Shown piece by piece: positions 25,598 through 34,533 of a stretch of DNA of 54,553 nucleotides (positions are counted from its first letter, which is position 1; every line of letters begins with the position of its first letter). A program made the translations under genes and the position numbers. Origin of the DNA: Desulfobacteraceae bacterium (GTDB lineage: Bacteria > Desulfobacterota > Desulfobacteria > Desulfobacterales > UBA5852); assembly GCA_014237395.1 (NCBI GenBank), contig JABZFP010000024.1, forward strand, positions 1 through 54,553. The letters run 5' to 3'. A model generated the notes under the pieces. It worked only from the letters and a program-made list of their open reading frames with translations. It did not search any database and was not told where the DNA came from.

Positions 25598-26068
25598 TCG
25601 CAACTTTCCAAGATACAGTTTTCCGTGTGAATAATTCGATTCGACGGTTTGTATTGTCATTCCAACTGCGTTCAGTTAAACATATTGCACGTCATCAACA
25701 CTATATGATCTGGTTTTCTCTCCGGAAAAATATCTTTGCTATCCTATTAAGTCACGGACTGAGCTACCCCTAACTTTTACCCTTTTTGCATTGAGCCTCC
25801 TAAAGCGCAGTTGATCCACATTCTCGCCAGACGATTCTGATCCTGTGGCACTATTGACCTAAGTCAAATACATTTCTTGAAATTCAGTTTATGGAATGAT
25901 CACAAACCAGGAAATTTTTCGACCGAAATCCTGACTTCCTATCCGAGCCGGCGACAAATCTGCTGTTGTTATTTACATCGACGCTGATGGGTTTGAATTC
26001 GTTTAATCGAAAAGACTGGCAACTCGCATCATCTCATCTAAACGCTTTCACAGCACGGGAGGTCTCCG
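25598..26068. other. Regulatory region upstream of the nar operon
   Basis: These 471 bp contain no gene. The important items are the FNR-type box at 25854-25867 and a matching -10 element at 25890-25895, described separately. About 165 bp of untranslated leader lies between the inferred transcription start near 25902 and narG. The upstream 250 bp show nothing recognisable. Confidence 0.5.
25854..25895 (+). promoter_or_regulatory. FNR/CRP-family box and class II promoter for narG
   Basis: TTGAC-CTAA-GTCAA at 25854-25867 is a perfect palindrome of the FNR/DNR/HcpR type. TATGGA at 25890-25895 sits exactly where a -10 element belongs if the box is centred at -41.5. The hemerythrin operon at 43 kb has the same palindrome and the same spacing. 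Which family member binds is not decidable from the site alone. Confidence 0.75.
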
Positions 26069-29000
26069 ATGGCAAGATCCTCGCTGTTTTCAAAGCTGCG
26101 GTTCCTTCGTCCAACCGGTCGAACGCATGGATGCACAGAAGAAAAATCCCCGGACCAATGGACGGAATTGCGCTGTGGCCAGCGGGAGTGGGAGGATCTG
26201 TATCGCCGCCGCTGGCAGTATGACAAGAAGGTGCGATCCACGCACGGGGTCAACTGCACCGGCTCCTGTTCCTGGGATGTCTATGTCAAGGACGGCATCC
26301 TGGTGTGGGAGACCCAGGCCACGGACTACCCGGCCTGCGGCGAAGGGTTTCCCAACCATGAACCCCGCGGGTGCCCGCGCGGAGCGACCTACTCGTGGTA
26401 CACCTATAGTCCTGTTCGATTGAAACACCCCCTGATCCGGTCCAGTCTGATGGAAATGTGGGGCGAGGCGCTGGCGCGGCAGAGCGATCCCGTAGCCGCC
26501 TGGGAGAGTATCGTCAACGACGACGAAAAGCGCCGCCGGTTTCACAAGGAGCGCGGCAAGGGCGGTTTTGTCAGGGCTACCTGGGACCAGGCCGCCACGA
26601 TGATTGCGGCCGGGTTGATCCACACCATTAAAAAATACGGCCCGGACCGCATTTTCGGGTTCTCGCCGATTCCGGCCATGTCCATGGTGTGCTACGCCTC
26701 GGGGTCCCGCTTCCTGTCGTTGATCGGGGCCTCCATGATCAGCTTCTACGACTGGTATTGCGACCTGCCGCCGGCCTCGCCCCAGATCTGGGGCGAGCAG
26801 ACCGATGTGCCCGAAAGCGCCGACTGGTACGAATCGAGCTATTTTATCGTCTGGGGCACCAATCTGCCCATGACGCGCACCCCCGATGCGCATTTTTACA
26901 CCGAGGCGCGCTACCGGGGCGCCCGGGTGGCGGCGGTGGCACCCGATTACGCCGAGTATGTCAAGTTCGCCGATACCTGGCTGCCGGCCAAGGCGGGAAC
27001 CGATGCGGCCCTGGCCATGGCCATGACCCACGTCATCGTCAAGGAGTTCTACGTTGACCGTCAGGTGCCCTATTTTATCGACTACGCCAAGCAGTATACC
27101 GATCTGCCTTTTGTGGTGGTGCTGGAAGACCGCGGCGACACCCATACGCCGGGCCGGTTCCTGCGTGCCGCGGATCTGAATGCCGGAATCAACAATGCCC
27201 AGTGGAAAACCGTAGTGGTGGATGCGGCCAGTGGCGATTTCCAGGTCCCCAATGGCAGCATCGGGTTTCGCTGGAACGAAGAGGGACGCTGGAATCTGAA
27301 GATGGAGGAGGATGGCCGGCCCATCGATCCACTGCTCAGCTTTGCCGGCCAGCACGATGGCTGGCAGGAGGTGTCTTTTCCCGTATTCGAAGTTGTCGAC
27401 AGCGGCATCAAAAAGGGCCGGGTGCCTTACAAAACCGTCGCTACCACCGCCGGTGAACGGCGTGTGACCACGGTTTTCGACCTGATGACCGCCCAACTGG
27501 GGGTGCTGCCCCAGCACGCGCCGTCGACACTTGCAGACGATTGTCCTGATTATCCAACGGATTACACCGATCCCAAACCCTACACGCCCGCCTGGCAGGA
27601 GGCCATCACCGGTGTGCCGGCGCTCGACGCCATCCGGGTGGCACGCGAGTTCGCCGACAATGCCGAAAAGACCCGCGGCAAATCCATGATTTTTTTAGGG
27701 GCCGGCACCAACCACTGGTACCACAGCGACATGATCTACCGCACCATCATCAACCTGACCACCCTGTGCGGCTGCCAGGGCGTCAACGGCGGCGGCTGGG
27801 CGCACTACGTGGGACAGGAGAAGGTGCGTCCCCAGGCCGCTTGGTCCCAGGTAGCCTTCGGTCTCGACTGGCGAAGACCGCCGCGGCTGCAAAACGGCAC
27901 GTCGTTTTACTATTTCGCCAGCGACCAGTGGCGCTATGACGGCCTGCGCCCTGAAAGTGTTCTTTCGCCGCTGGCCCAACAGAAGCCGATGCAGCACATG
28001 GCCGACTACAACGTGATCGCCGCCCGGCTGGGATGGCTGCCGTCCTATCCGCAGTTCGATCAAAACCCCATCGAACTAGTGCGCGAGGCCATGATCAACG
28101 GTGCTGCATCAGACGAGGAAATCGTTGCTTTTGCGGTCGATAAATTAAAAAAAGGCGACTTGCACTTTGCGGTGGAAGACCCGGACAACCCGGCCAATTT
28201 CCCGCGCATGCTGTTCCTGTGGCGGGCCAACCTGCTGGGGGCCAGCGGCAAGGGGCATGAATATTTTCTCAAGCATCTGCTCGGTTTGGACAATGCCGTA
28301 ATGAACACGGACAGCGACCTGCGCCCCGAGGAAATCAAATGGCGCGATCCGGCCCCGGAAGGCAAACTGGACCTGCTGGTGACGCTGGAACTGCGCATGT
28401 CCACCAGCGCCATGTACGCCGATATTGCCCTGCCGGCCGCCGGCTGGTACGAGATGCACGACCTGAACACCACCGACATGCACCCGTTTATCCACCCCTT
28501 CAACCCGGCCATCGATCCCCCCTGGGAAACCCGCACCAACTGGGAGCAGTTTAAAACCATCGCCGAGAAGTTCTCCCAAATGGCGGTGGATCACCTGGGG
28601 CCGGTCAAGGATCTGGTGGCCACGCCCCTGATGCACGACAGCCCCGGCGAAATTGCCCAGCCGGACGTCAGGGACTGGCGCAAGGGGGAATGCGAACCGC
28701 AGCCGGGCAAAACCATGCCCAACCTAGCGGTGGTGACCCGCGATTACCCGGAGGTCTATCGCATGATGACCGCCCTGGGACCCCTGGCCGCTTCGGTGGG
28801 CGTCGGTTCCAAGGGCATCATGTGGAAGGCCGAAGAAGAAGTCGAAGCTCTGAAAGCCTCATTGGGAAAGGTGACCGAAGCGGGTGTCAGCCAGGGGCAG
28901 CCGGTCATGCAAACCGAAAAGCAGGCGGCCGAAACCATCCTGATGCTGGCGCCGGAAACCAATGGCGAGACAGCGGTCAAAGCCTGGATTGGCGTGGAAA

Positions 29001-29779
29001 AACGCACCGGTCTGTCGCTGCAGCACCTGAGCCTGCGCCGTCAGGGGGAACGCTTCCGCTTCGATGACCTGACCGCCCAGCCGCGTAAAATCATCACTTC
29101 GCCGATCTGGAGCGGTATCGAATCCGAGGAGCGGCGCTATTCGCCCTTTGTGATCAACATCGAAGAAAAGATCCCCTTCCGGACCCTCACGGGCCGGGCC
29201 CAGTTTTACCAGGACCATCCCTGGATGCTGGATTTTGGCGAACACCTGCCGCTTTACCGGCCGCCGCTGGATATGCTGAACCCTGCCTCCATCCAGGTGC
29301 GCCGCGAGCCGGACCGGGAGATCGAATTGGGCTACCTGACGCCCCACTCTAAATGGTCGATTCACAGCACCTATTCGGATACCCTCACCATGCTGACCCT
29401 GTTTCGCGGCGGTGAAGCCATCTGGATCAATGACGAGGATGCCCGGAAAATCGCTATCAAGGACAACGATTGGCTGGAATGCTTCAATGCCAATGGGGTG
29501 GTCATGGCCAAGGCCGTGGTCAGCCCGCGCATCCCGCCGGGCAAGGCGTTCATGTACCACGCCCAGGAACGGCTGATCAACACGCCGGGATCGAACTTGT
29601 CCGGTCGGCGCGGCGGCACCCACAACAGTGTCACCCGCATCATCGTCAAGCCCACCCATATGATCGGCGGGTATGCACAACTCAGCTATGGATTCAACTA
29701 TTACGGCCCCATCGGGTCCCAGCGCGATGAGACGATTATCGTGCGCAAAGCCGGGGAGGTGGACTGGTATGAAGATTAG
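26069..29779 (+). CDS. narG: Respiratory nitrate reductase, molybdenum catalytic subunit
   Basis: The product has 1,236 residues (E. coli NarG about 1,247). GGGAGG lies six bases before the ATG. Ligands of the FS0 [4Fe-4S] cluster are His59, Cys63, Cys67 and Cys102. They are spaced exactly as in E. coli NarG (49/53/57/92) and shifted by ten. The molybdenum-binding aspartate is Asp232 in WYCDLPPASP, also shifted by ten. No Tat signal is seen, so the subunit is cytoplasmic, as in membrane-bound NarGHI. It reduces nitrate to nitrite at a bis-MGD cofactor. It is the first gene of narGHJI and overlaps narH by 11 bases. Confidence 0.97.
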   Translation: MARSSLFSKLRFLRPTGRTHGCTEEKSPDQWTELRCGQREWEDLYRRRWQYDKKVRSTHGVNCTGSCSWDVYVKDGILVWETQATDYPACGEGFPNHEPRGCPRGATYSWYTYSPVRLKHPLIRSSLMEMWGEALARQSDPVAAWESIVNDDEKRRRFHKERGKGGFVRATWDQAATMIAAGLIHTIKKYGPDRIFGFSPIPAMSMVCYASGSRFLSLIGASMISFYDWYCDLPPASPQIWGEQTDVPESADWYESSYFIVWGTNLPMTRTPDAHFYTEARYRGARVAAVAPDYAEYVKFADTWLPAKAGTDAALAMAMTHVIVKEFYVDRQVPYFIDYAKQYTDLPFVVVLEDRGDTHTPGRFLRAADLNAGINNAQWKTVVVDAASGDFQVPNGSIGFRWNEEGRWNLKMEEDGRPIDPLLSFAGQHDGWQEVSFPVFEVVDSGIKKGRVPYKTVATTAGERRVTTVFDLMTAQLGVLPQHAPSTLADDCPDYPTDYTDPKPYTPAWQEAITGVPALDAIRVAREFADNAEKTRGKSMIFLGAGTNHWYHSDMIYRTIINLTTLCGCQGVNGGGWAHYVGQEKVRPQAAWSQVAFGLDWRRPPRLQNGTSFYYFASDQWRYDGLRPESVLSPLAQQKPMQHMADYNVIAARLGWLPSYPQFDQNPIELVREAMINGAASDEEIVAFAVDKLKKGDLHFAVEDPDNPANFPRMLFLWRANLLGASGKGHEYFLKHLLGLDNAVMNTDSDLRPEEIKWRDPAPEGKLDLLVTLELRMSTSAMYADIALPAAGWYEMHDLNTTDMHPFIHPFNPAIDPPWETRTNWEQFKTIAEKFSQMAVDHLGPVKDLVATPLMHDSPGEIAQPDVRDWRKGECEPQPGKTMPNLAVVTRDYPEVYRMMTALGPLAASVGVGSKGIMWKAEEEVEALKASLGKVTEAGVSQGQPVMQTEKQAAETILMLAPETNGETAVKAWIGVEKRTGLSLQHLSLRRQGERFRFDDLTAQPRKIITSPIWSGIESEERRYSPFVINIEEKIPFRTLTGRAQFYQDHPWMLDFGEHLPLYRPPLDMLNPASIQVRREPDREIELGYLTPHSKWSIHSTYSDTLTMLTLFRGGEAIWINDEDARKIAIKDNDWLECFNANGVVMAKAVVSPRIPPGKAFMYHAQERLINTPGSNLSGRRGGTHNSVTRIIVKPTHMIGGYAQLSYGFNYYGPIGSQRDETIIVRKAGEVDWYED

Positions 29780-31193
29780 AGCCCAATACGCCATGGTGTT
29801 GAACCTGGACAAGTGCATCGGCTGCCACACCTGCAGTATCCCGTGCAAGAACGTGTGGACCAACCGCGACGGAGCCGAATACATGTGGTTCAACAATGTC
29901 GAATGCAAACCCGGTATCGGCTATCCCAAAAAATGGGAAAATCAGGAGATCCACAAAGGCGGCTGGCACCTCAATGGCGATACACTGCAACTGAAAGCCG
30001 GCGGCCGCATCCACAAAGGCCTCAACATCTTTCACAATCCCGACCTGCCGGTCATCGACGATTATTACGAACCCTGGAATTACGACTATGCGCGCCTGAT
30101 CGAAAGCCCCAAGCGCAAGCACCAGCCTTCCGTGCGTCCCCATTCGCGCCTGACCGGCAAACCGATCGACCTCAAGTGGGGGCCCAACTGGGAGGACGAT
30201 CTGGCCGGCCTGGGCGAAACCGGCGCAGGCGACGCCAATTTTAAGAATCTTGAAATTGCGACCTATCTGCAGTTCCGCAATGTGTTCATGTTCTGGCTGC
30301 CGCGCCTGTGTGAACATTGCCTCAACCCGGCCTGCGTGGCCTCCTGCCCGTCCGGCGCGCTGTACAAACGCGAAGAGGACGGCATCGTGCTGGTGGACCA
30401 GGAGCGCTGCCGGGGCTGGCGCTACTGCGTGTCGGGCTGCCCGTACAAGAAAGTCTATTTCAACTGGAAGACCGGGCGGGCGGAGAAATGCATCTTCTGC
30501 TATCCCCGCGTCGAAGCCGGCCTGACCACGCTCTGCGCCCACAGTTGCGTGGGCCGCATCCGCTACGTGGGGGTGTTGCTATACGACCTGGATCGCATTG
30601 CCGAAACGGCGGCCGCCCCGTCCGACCAGGATGTCTATCCGGCGCACCTGGACATTCTGCTCGATCCCAACGATCCCGATATCGAACGTGCCGCCGCATC
30701 CCAGGGTATCGCGCCGAACATGCTGGCGGCTGCCAAAAAGTCACCCGTTTATGCCCTGATCAAGGACTGGCGCCTGGCCCTGCCGCTGCACCCCGAATTT
30801 CGCACCCTGCCCATGGTCTGGTACGTGCCGCCCTTGAGTCCGGTCAGCCGTCAAATCGATCCGTCCCAAGAAGCGGATGCCATCGACCGTATGCGGATTC
30901 CCATCACCTACCTGGCCAACCTGCTCACCGCCGGCGACGAGGCCCCCGTCCGGATGGCCCTCCAACGTCTCGCGGCCGTCCGCCGCTACATGCGGACCCA
31001 ACGGGTGGAAAAGCAGGCCGACACGGGGGTGCTCGATGCGGTGGGACTCGACGAAGAAACGGTCGCAAAAATTTACCGCCTGCTGGCGCTGGCGCGTTTG
31101 GAGGATCGTTTCGTTCTGCCGACCAAATCCGTCGTTCAGGATGAAGACAGTTACGCCCGGCAGGGATGCTGCGGCTTTGGCGAAGCCCTTTGA
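29769..31193 (+). CDS. narH: Respiratory nitrate reductase, iron-sulfur subunit
   Basis: The product has 474 residues from the ATG at 29769, within the end of narG. The first cluster motif is Cys16-x2-Cys19-x2-Cys22-x3-Cys26. A second ferredoxin-like group starts at LCEHCLNPACVASCPSGAL. The third has CRGWRYCVSGCPYKK, where Trp takes the place of a cysteine, as for the [3Fe-4S] cluster of NarH. The next is KCIFCYPRVEAG. It relays electrons from NarI haems to NarG. Confidence 0.97.
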   Translation: MKIRAQYAMVLNLDKCIGCHTCSIPCKNVWTNRDGAEYMWFNNVECKPGIGYPKKWENQEIHKGGWHLNGDTLQLKAGGRIHKGLNIFHNPDLPVIDDYYEPWNYDYARLIESPKRKHQPSVRPHSRLTGKPIDLKWGPNWEDDLAGLGETGAGDANFKNLEIATYLQFRNVFMFWLPRLCEHCLNPACVASCPSGALYKREEDGIVLVDQERCRGWRYCVSGCPYKKVYFNWKTGRAEKCIFCYPRVEAGLTTLCAHSCVGRIRYVGVLLYDLDRIAETAAAPSDQDVYPAHLDILLDPNDPDIERAAASQGIAPNMLAAAKKSPVYALIKDWRLALPLHPEFRTLPMVWYVPPLSPVSRQIDPSQEADAIDRMRIPITYLANLLTAGDEAPVRMALQRLAAVRRYMRTQRVEKQADTGVLDAVGLDEETVAKIYRLLALARLEDRFVLPTKSVVQDEDSYARQGCCGFGEAL

Positions 31194-31219
31194 GCGGGCA
31201 TGCAAAGGAAGACCACCAA

Positions 31220-31780
31220 ATGACCGATCACCACCGCGATACGCTGCAAGTGCTGTCCGTGCTGCTGCACTATCCCGACGAGGACATGTTAAACGGCCTG
31301 GAAGAGATTGAATCGCGTGCTGCCGATTTGCCGCGGGCGGAAACGAAATCGGCCATCAAAGCCTTTATCAGCGATCTTAAAACCCGGCCCCTCATCGGCG
31401 TTCAGGAACGCTATACGGCCGTGTTCGACATGGATCCGGCAACGACCCTGAACATCACCTACCACGCCTTTGGCGACAATGAAAAACGGGCTGCGGCGCT
31501 GGCATTTCTGCAGCACACCTACGAACAGGCCGGGTGGGCCCGCGTCACAGGGGAGCTGCCGGATTATCTGCCCCTGATGCTGGAATTCCTCTCCGTTTGC
31601 AGGCATCCGGGACATGCCGCACCGGTCTGGCAGTGCCTGCAAAGCATACCGCCGCTGGTGGAACGCCTGGAAGAAAAAGCGCCGGTCTATGCGGCCTTGC
31701 TGCAACCGATTGCCGCCATGGCAATTGAACGCGGCGCATCGGTTGATAACGGCGGCCATCCGCCCGAAGCGAAGGCATAG
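31220..31780 (+). CDS. narJ: Nitrate reductase assembly chaperone
   Basis: The product has 186 residues from the ATG at 31220, with AAGGA upstream. It is helical and of the TorD/DmsD/NarJ superfamily: VLSVLLHYPDEDML at the start and PDYLPLMLEFLSVCR in the middle, where the PDYLPLMLEFL block is the family signature. It is shorter than E. coli NarJ (about 236). It helps insert the molybdenum cofactor and [4Fe-4S] cluster into NarG before membrane attachment, and lies between narH and narI as usual. Confidence 0.92.
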   Translation: MTDHHRDTLQVLSVLLHYPDEDMLNGLEEIESRAADLPRAETKSAIKAFISDLKTRPLIGVQERYTAVFDMDPATTLNITYHAFGDNEKRAAALAFLQHTYEQAGWARVTGELPDYLPLMLEFLSVCRHPGHAAPVWQCLQSIPPLVERLEEKAPVYAALLQPIAAMAIERGASVDNGGHPPEAKA

Positions 31781-31797
31781 CCCGCAGGAGGAGATCC

Positions 31798-32496
31798 ATG
31801 GACCTTTCTTATACGCTCGTGTTCACTGTCTTTCCCTATTTGTGCCTCACAACTTTCGTCGTCGGGCATTCCTACCGGTATGTCACCGACCGCTACGCCT
31901 GGAATGCCCGTTCCAGCCAGCTCCTGGACAACAAATCCCTGCGCTGGGGCACCGTGCTCTTTCACCTGGGCATCATCCTGACGTTTTTGGGGCATGCCGG
32001 CGGTCTCTTAATCCCTCAAAAATACTACGATCTGTTCGGCATCACGTCGCAGATGCACCTCGCCATCGCCCATTGGATGGGCGAGGTGGTGGGCATCGCC
32101 GCTTTGGCCGGGTGCCTGCTCCTGCTGCGGCGCCGACTGACCAATGACCGCGTTCGAGCCGCCGGCAGCGTCAATGATCTGATCACCCTGGGCGGTCTGA
32201 CCCTTGTGGTGGCCGGGGGCGTCTACAACGTGTTTTTCGGGAATTACAACGTGCTTGACAGTGTAGCCCCGTGGATCCGAGGGATCGTCTTTTTCAGCCC
32301 CGAGCCCGAACTGATGCGACCGGTCCCGCTGGGGTTCAAGATCCACGTCACACTAGCCTGGGCCCTGCTGGGCTTTTCGCCCTTCAGCCGCCTCGTTCAC
32401 ATCTGGAGCGCACCTGTTTTCTATTTTTTCAGGAACCCGATTCTGTTCCGACGTAATCCGGAATTGACACGCAAGGTGGTCGATTCACGTTCCTGA
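31798..32496 (+). CDS. narI: Respiratory nitrate reductase, cytochrome b subunit
   Basis: The product has 232 residues with about five membrane helices. Haem-ligand histidines are His56 and His66 (FHLGIILTFLGHAGGL), at the same positions as in E. coli NarI, and His183 and His201 (KIHVTLAW and RLVHIWSAP), 18 residues apart as in E. coli. It takes electrons from quinol on the periplasmic side and passes them to NarH. AGGAGG lies seven bases before the ATG. Confidence 0.95.
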   Translation: MDLSYTLVFTVFPYLCLTTFVVGHSYRYVTDRYAWNARSSQLLDNKSLRWGTVLFHLGIILTFLGHAGGLLIPQKYYDLFGITSQMHLAIAHWMGEVVGIAALAGCLLLLRRRLTNDRVRAAGSVNDLITLGGLTLVVAGGVYNVFFGNYNVLDSVAPWIRGIVFFSPEPELMRPVPLGFKIHVTLAWALLGFSPFSRLVHIWSAPVFYFFRNPILFRRNPELTRKVVDSRS

Positions 32497-32521
32497 GGTA
32501 TCGGCTGGAAGGAGGGCGGAG

Positions 32522-33832
32522 ATGGGCGATGAAAATGTCTGTTATGCGCAATCCCGTAAAGAGGTCGCCCTTTTCTGGACGACATTGGCCTTTTTTGGCG
32601 GTTTTGCAGGGGTGTCCGCGTTTGGTCCGATCGTCTCCAAACTTAAGGATGCCATGGCTTTGGGCCCGCTGCTCATGGGGCTGCTGGCCGCCTGCCCCGC
32701 CCTGAGTGGTTCCCTCCTGCGAATCCCCTTCGGGGCCATGGTCGACCGAACGGGCGGCAAGAAGCCGATTCTCATTCTCTTGGGTCTGGCGGCGGCCGGC
32801 ATCGCCGGCATCATGGTGATGTTTTACCTCTATCCCGAACCACAATCCGGTCAATACCCCCTGTTCCTGTTCTTTGGTGTCCTGTGCGGTTCCGGTATCG
32901 CGGTTTTTTCAGTGGGAATACCCACGGTATCCTATTGGTATCCGCAAAAAAAACAGGGCTCGGCGCTGGCCATTTACGCCGGACTGGGAAACCTGGCCCC
33001 CGGGTTATTTGCCATGCTGCTGCCGTTTCTGGTGGTTGCCATCGGTTTCACAAATTCCTACATTCTATGGCTGGCGATGCTGGCGGTGCTGCTGGTCCTC
33101 ATTGGTGTCTTTATGAAAGACGCCCCCTATTTCCAGTATCGCGAAATGGGCATCGATATCGATCCCGACGCGCTGATGCTTGCCTGCGGCGAGGAACTGG
33201 TCCCCTCCGGCACAGCCCTGCAATCAATCAAAACCGCCGGGGCGGATTGGCGCACCTGGATTCTGACCTACTTCTATTTTGTTACCTTCGGCGGCTTCAT
33301 TGCCCTGACGGTCTGGTTTCCGACCTACTGGGCGGAATTCCATCAGTTCAGTCTGGTAAAGGCCGGTGGCTTGACGGCGCTTTTCTCGTTATCCGCCAGT
33401 CTGCTCCGCGTGCTTGGCGGTTATGCCTCTGATCGTATGGGCGGTGAAAAAATCACCTTGTATTCTTTTGTGATTGTCGTCGCAGGGTCCTCTCTAATGG
33501 TTTTGGCCACCCGTTCGGTTGGCCTGGCATTGGCCGGAGAAATACTGCTGGCGCTGGGGATGGGCTTTGCCAATGCCGCCGTGTTCAAGCTGGTCCCGAA
33601 ATACAGCCCGGCCGCGGTGGGCGGGGCGGCGGGAATCGTGGGGGGCTTAGGGGCTTTCGGCGGCTTTGTGGTGCCGCCGCTGATGGGGCTGTTTATCAAA
33701 TTCAGTGGCCAAGCCGGCTACGCGCAAGGCTTTTTTGTATTCCTGGCCCTGGCGATCGCTGCCCTGGTATTGTTCGTCATTTTGAACCGCTATGCGCCCG
33801 CCGAACCCAAATCAGCCGCGGTTTCCACCTGA
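32522..33832 (+). CDS. narK: Nitrate/nitrite transporter, MFS NarK family
   Basis: The product has 436 residues with about twelve membrane segments. Both nitrate signatures can be seen: GLGNLAPGLFAMLLP (NS1-like) and GGLGAFGGFVVPPLMG (NS2). The MFS loop motif is GGYASDRMGGEK. The position directly after narI supports nitrate import, nitrite export, or exchange of the two. A further 100-residue cytoplasmic loop is not present, so this is a single unit rather than a fused NarK1-NarK2. Confidence 0.88.
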   Translation: MGDENVCYAQSRKEVALFWTTLAFFGGFAGVSAFGPIVSKLKDAMALGPLLMGLLAACPALSGSLLRIPFGAMVDRTGGKKPILILLGLAAAGIAGIMVMFYLYPEPQSGQYPLFLFFGVLCGSGIAVFSVGIPTVSYWYPQKKQGSALAIYAGLGNLAPGLFAMLLPFLVVAIGFTNSYILWLAMLAVLLVLIGVFMKDAPYFQYREMGIDIDPDALMLACGEELVPSGTALQSIKTAGADWRTWILTYFYFVTFGGFIALTVWFPTYWAEFHQFSLVKAGGLTALFSLSASLLRVLGGYASDRMGGEKITLYSFVIVVAGSSLMVLATRSVGLALAGEILLALGMGFANAAVFKLVPKYSPAAVGGAAGIVGGLGAFGGFVVPPLMGLFIKFSGQAGYAQGFFVFLALAIAALVLFVILNRYAPAEPKSAAVST

Positions 33833-33900
33833 GATGGGCCGGGGAACGCCATTCGAAATATAAGTGATCAGCGGATAGAAAGTATCTATGAGGAGGGGGC

Positions 33901-34509
33901 ATGGTCCACGAACCAGACAACATCATGACCTGTGGCAAACCACTGGGTACGTGTCTTCGGATCATTGAAAACTTTCACGGATGGAAGGCGCCCGGGCTCG
34001 TTTTAGGCCTTTTCATGGTGGACCTGGCGCAGGAATTGATCGGCCCGCAGGTCGAAGCCGACGCCATCGTGGAAACCTGCCACTGCCTGCCGGATGCCAT
34101 TCAGCTCTTCACGCCCTGTACGGTCGGCAACGGCTGGATGAAAATCTTGGACTGGGACAAGTTTGCTCTGAGCCTTTACGATCGCCGGACGAAACATGGC
34201 TGTCGGGTATGGGTTGACCTGGAAAAGATGCGGCCATACCCTAAATTGTACAAATGGTATATGCGCCTGATTCCTAAAAAAGAGTTGCCGCTCGATGTCC
34301 TGCTGGGAATTATCTTAGAGGCGGGGCGACATGTCCTGTCATCGCAGGCCATAACCATGACCCAGTTTCATGACCGTGTAAAGAAGACCGGCATTAACGT
34401 ATGTCCGGTCTGCAACGAAGCTTTTAAGGCGACCCAGGGCTCGATCTGCCGGGCCTGTCAAGGGAATGGCTACTACGAAGGCCATCGCGCCAAGGTGGTT
34501 GGCAATTAG
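33901..34509 (+). CDS. FmdE-like protein with C-terminal zinc ribbon
   Basis: The product has 202 residues, with AGGAGG ahead of the ATG. The FmdE-type core includes GKPLGTCLRIIENFHGWKAP and ETCHCLPDAIQLFTPCTVGNG, whose Cys-rich CHCLPDAIQ block is the family hallmark. The C-terminus is a zinc ribbon: NVCPVCNEAF then SICRACQGNG. FmdE-like proteins are found next to molybdenum or tungsten enzymes in anaerobes, and their exact role is not known. The position between narK and a MoeA-like gene suggests help with molybdenum cofactor supply to NarG. Confidence 0.8.
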   Translation: MVHEPDNIMTCGKPLGTCLRIIENFHGWKAPGLVLGLFMVDLAQELIGPQVEADAIVETCHCLPDAIQLFTPCTVGNGWMKILDWDKFALSLYDRRTKHGCRVWVDLEKMRPYPKLYKWYMRLIPKKELPLDVLLGIILEAGRHVLSSQAITMTQFHDRVKKTGINVCPVCNEAFKATQGSICRACQGNGYYEGHRAKVVGN

Positions 34510-34533
34510 TGATTTTAGCGGGGGCACGACCAG

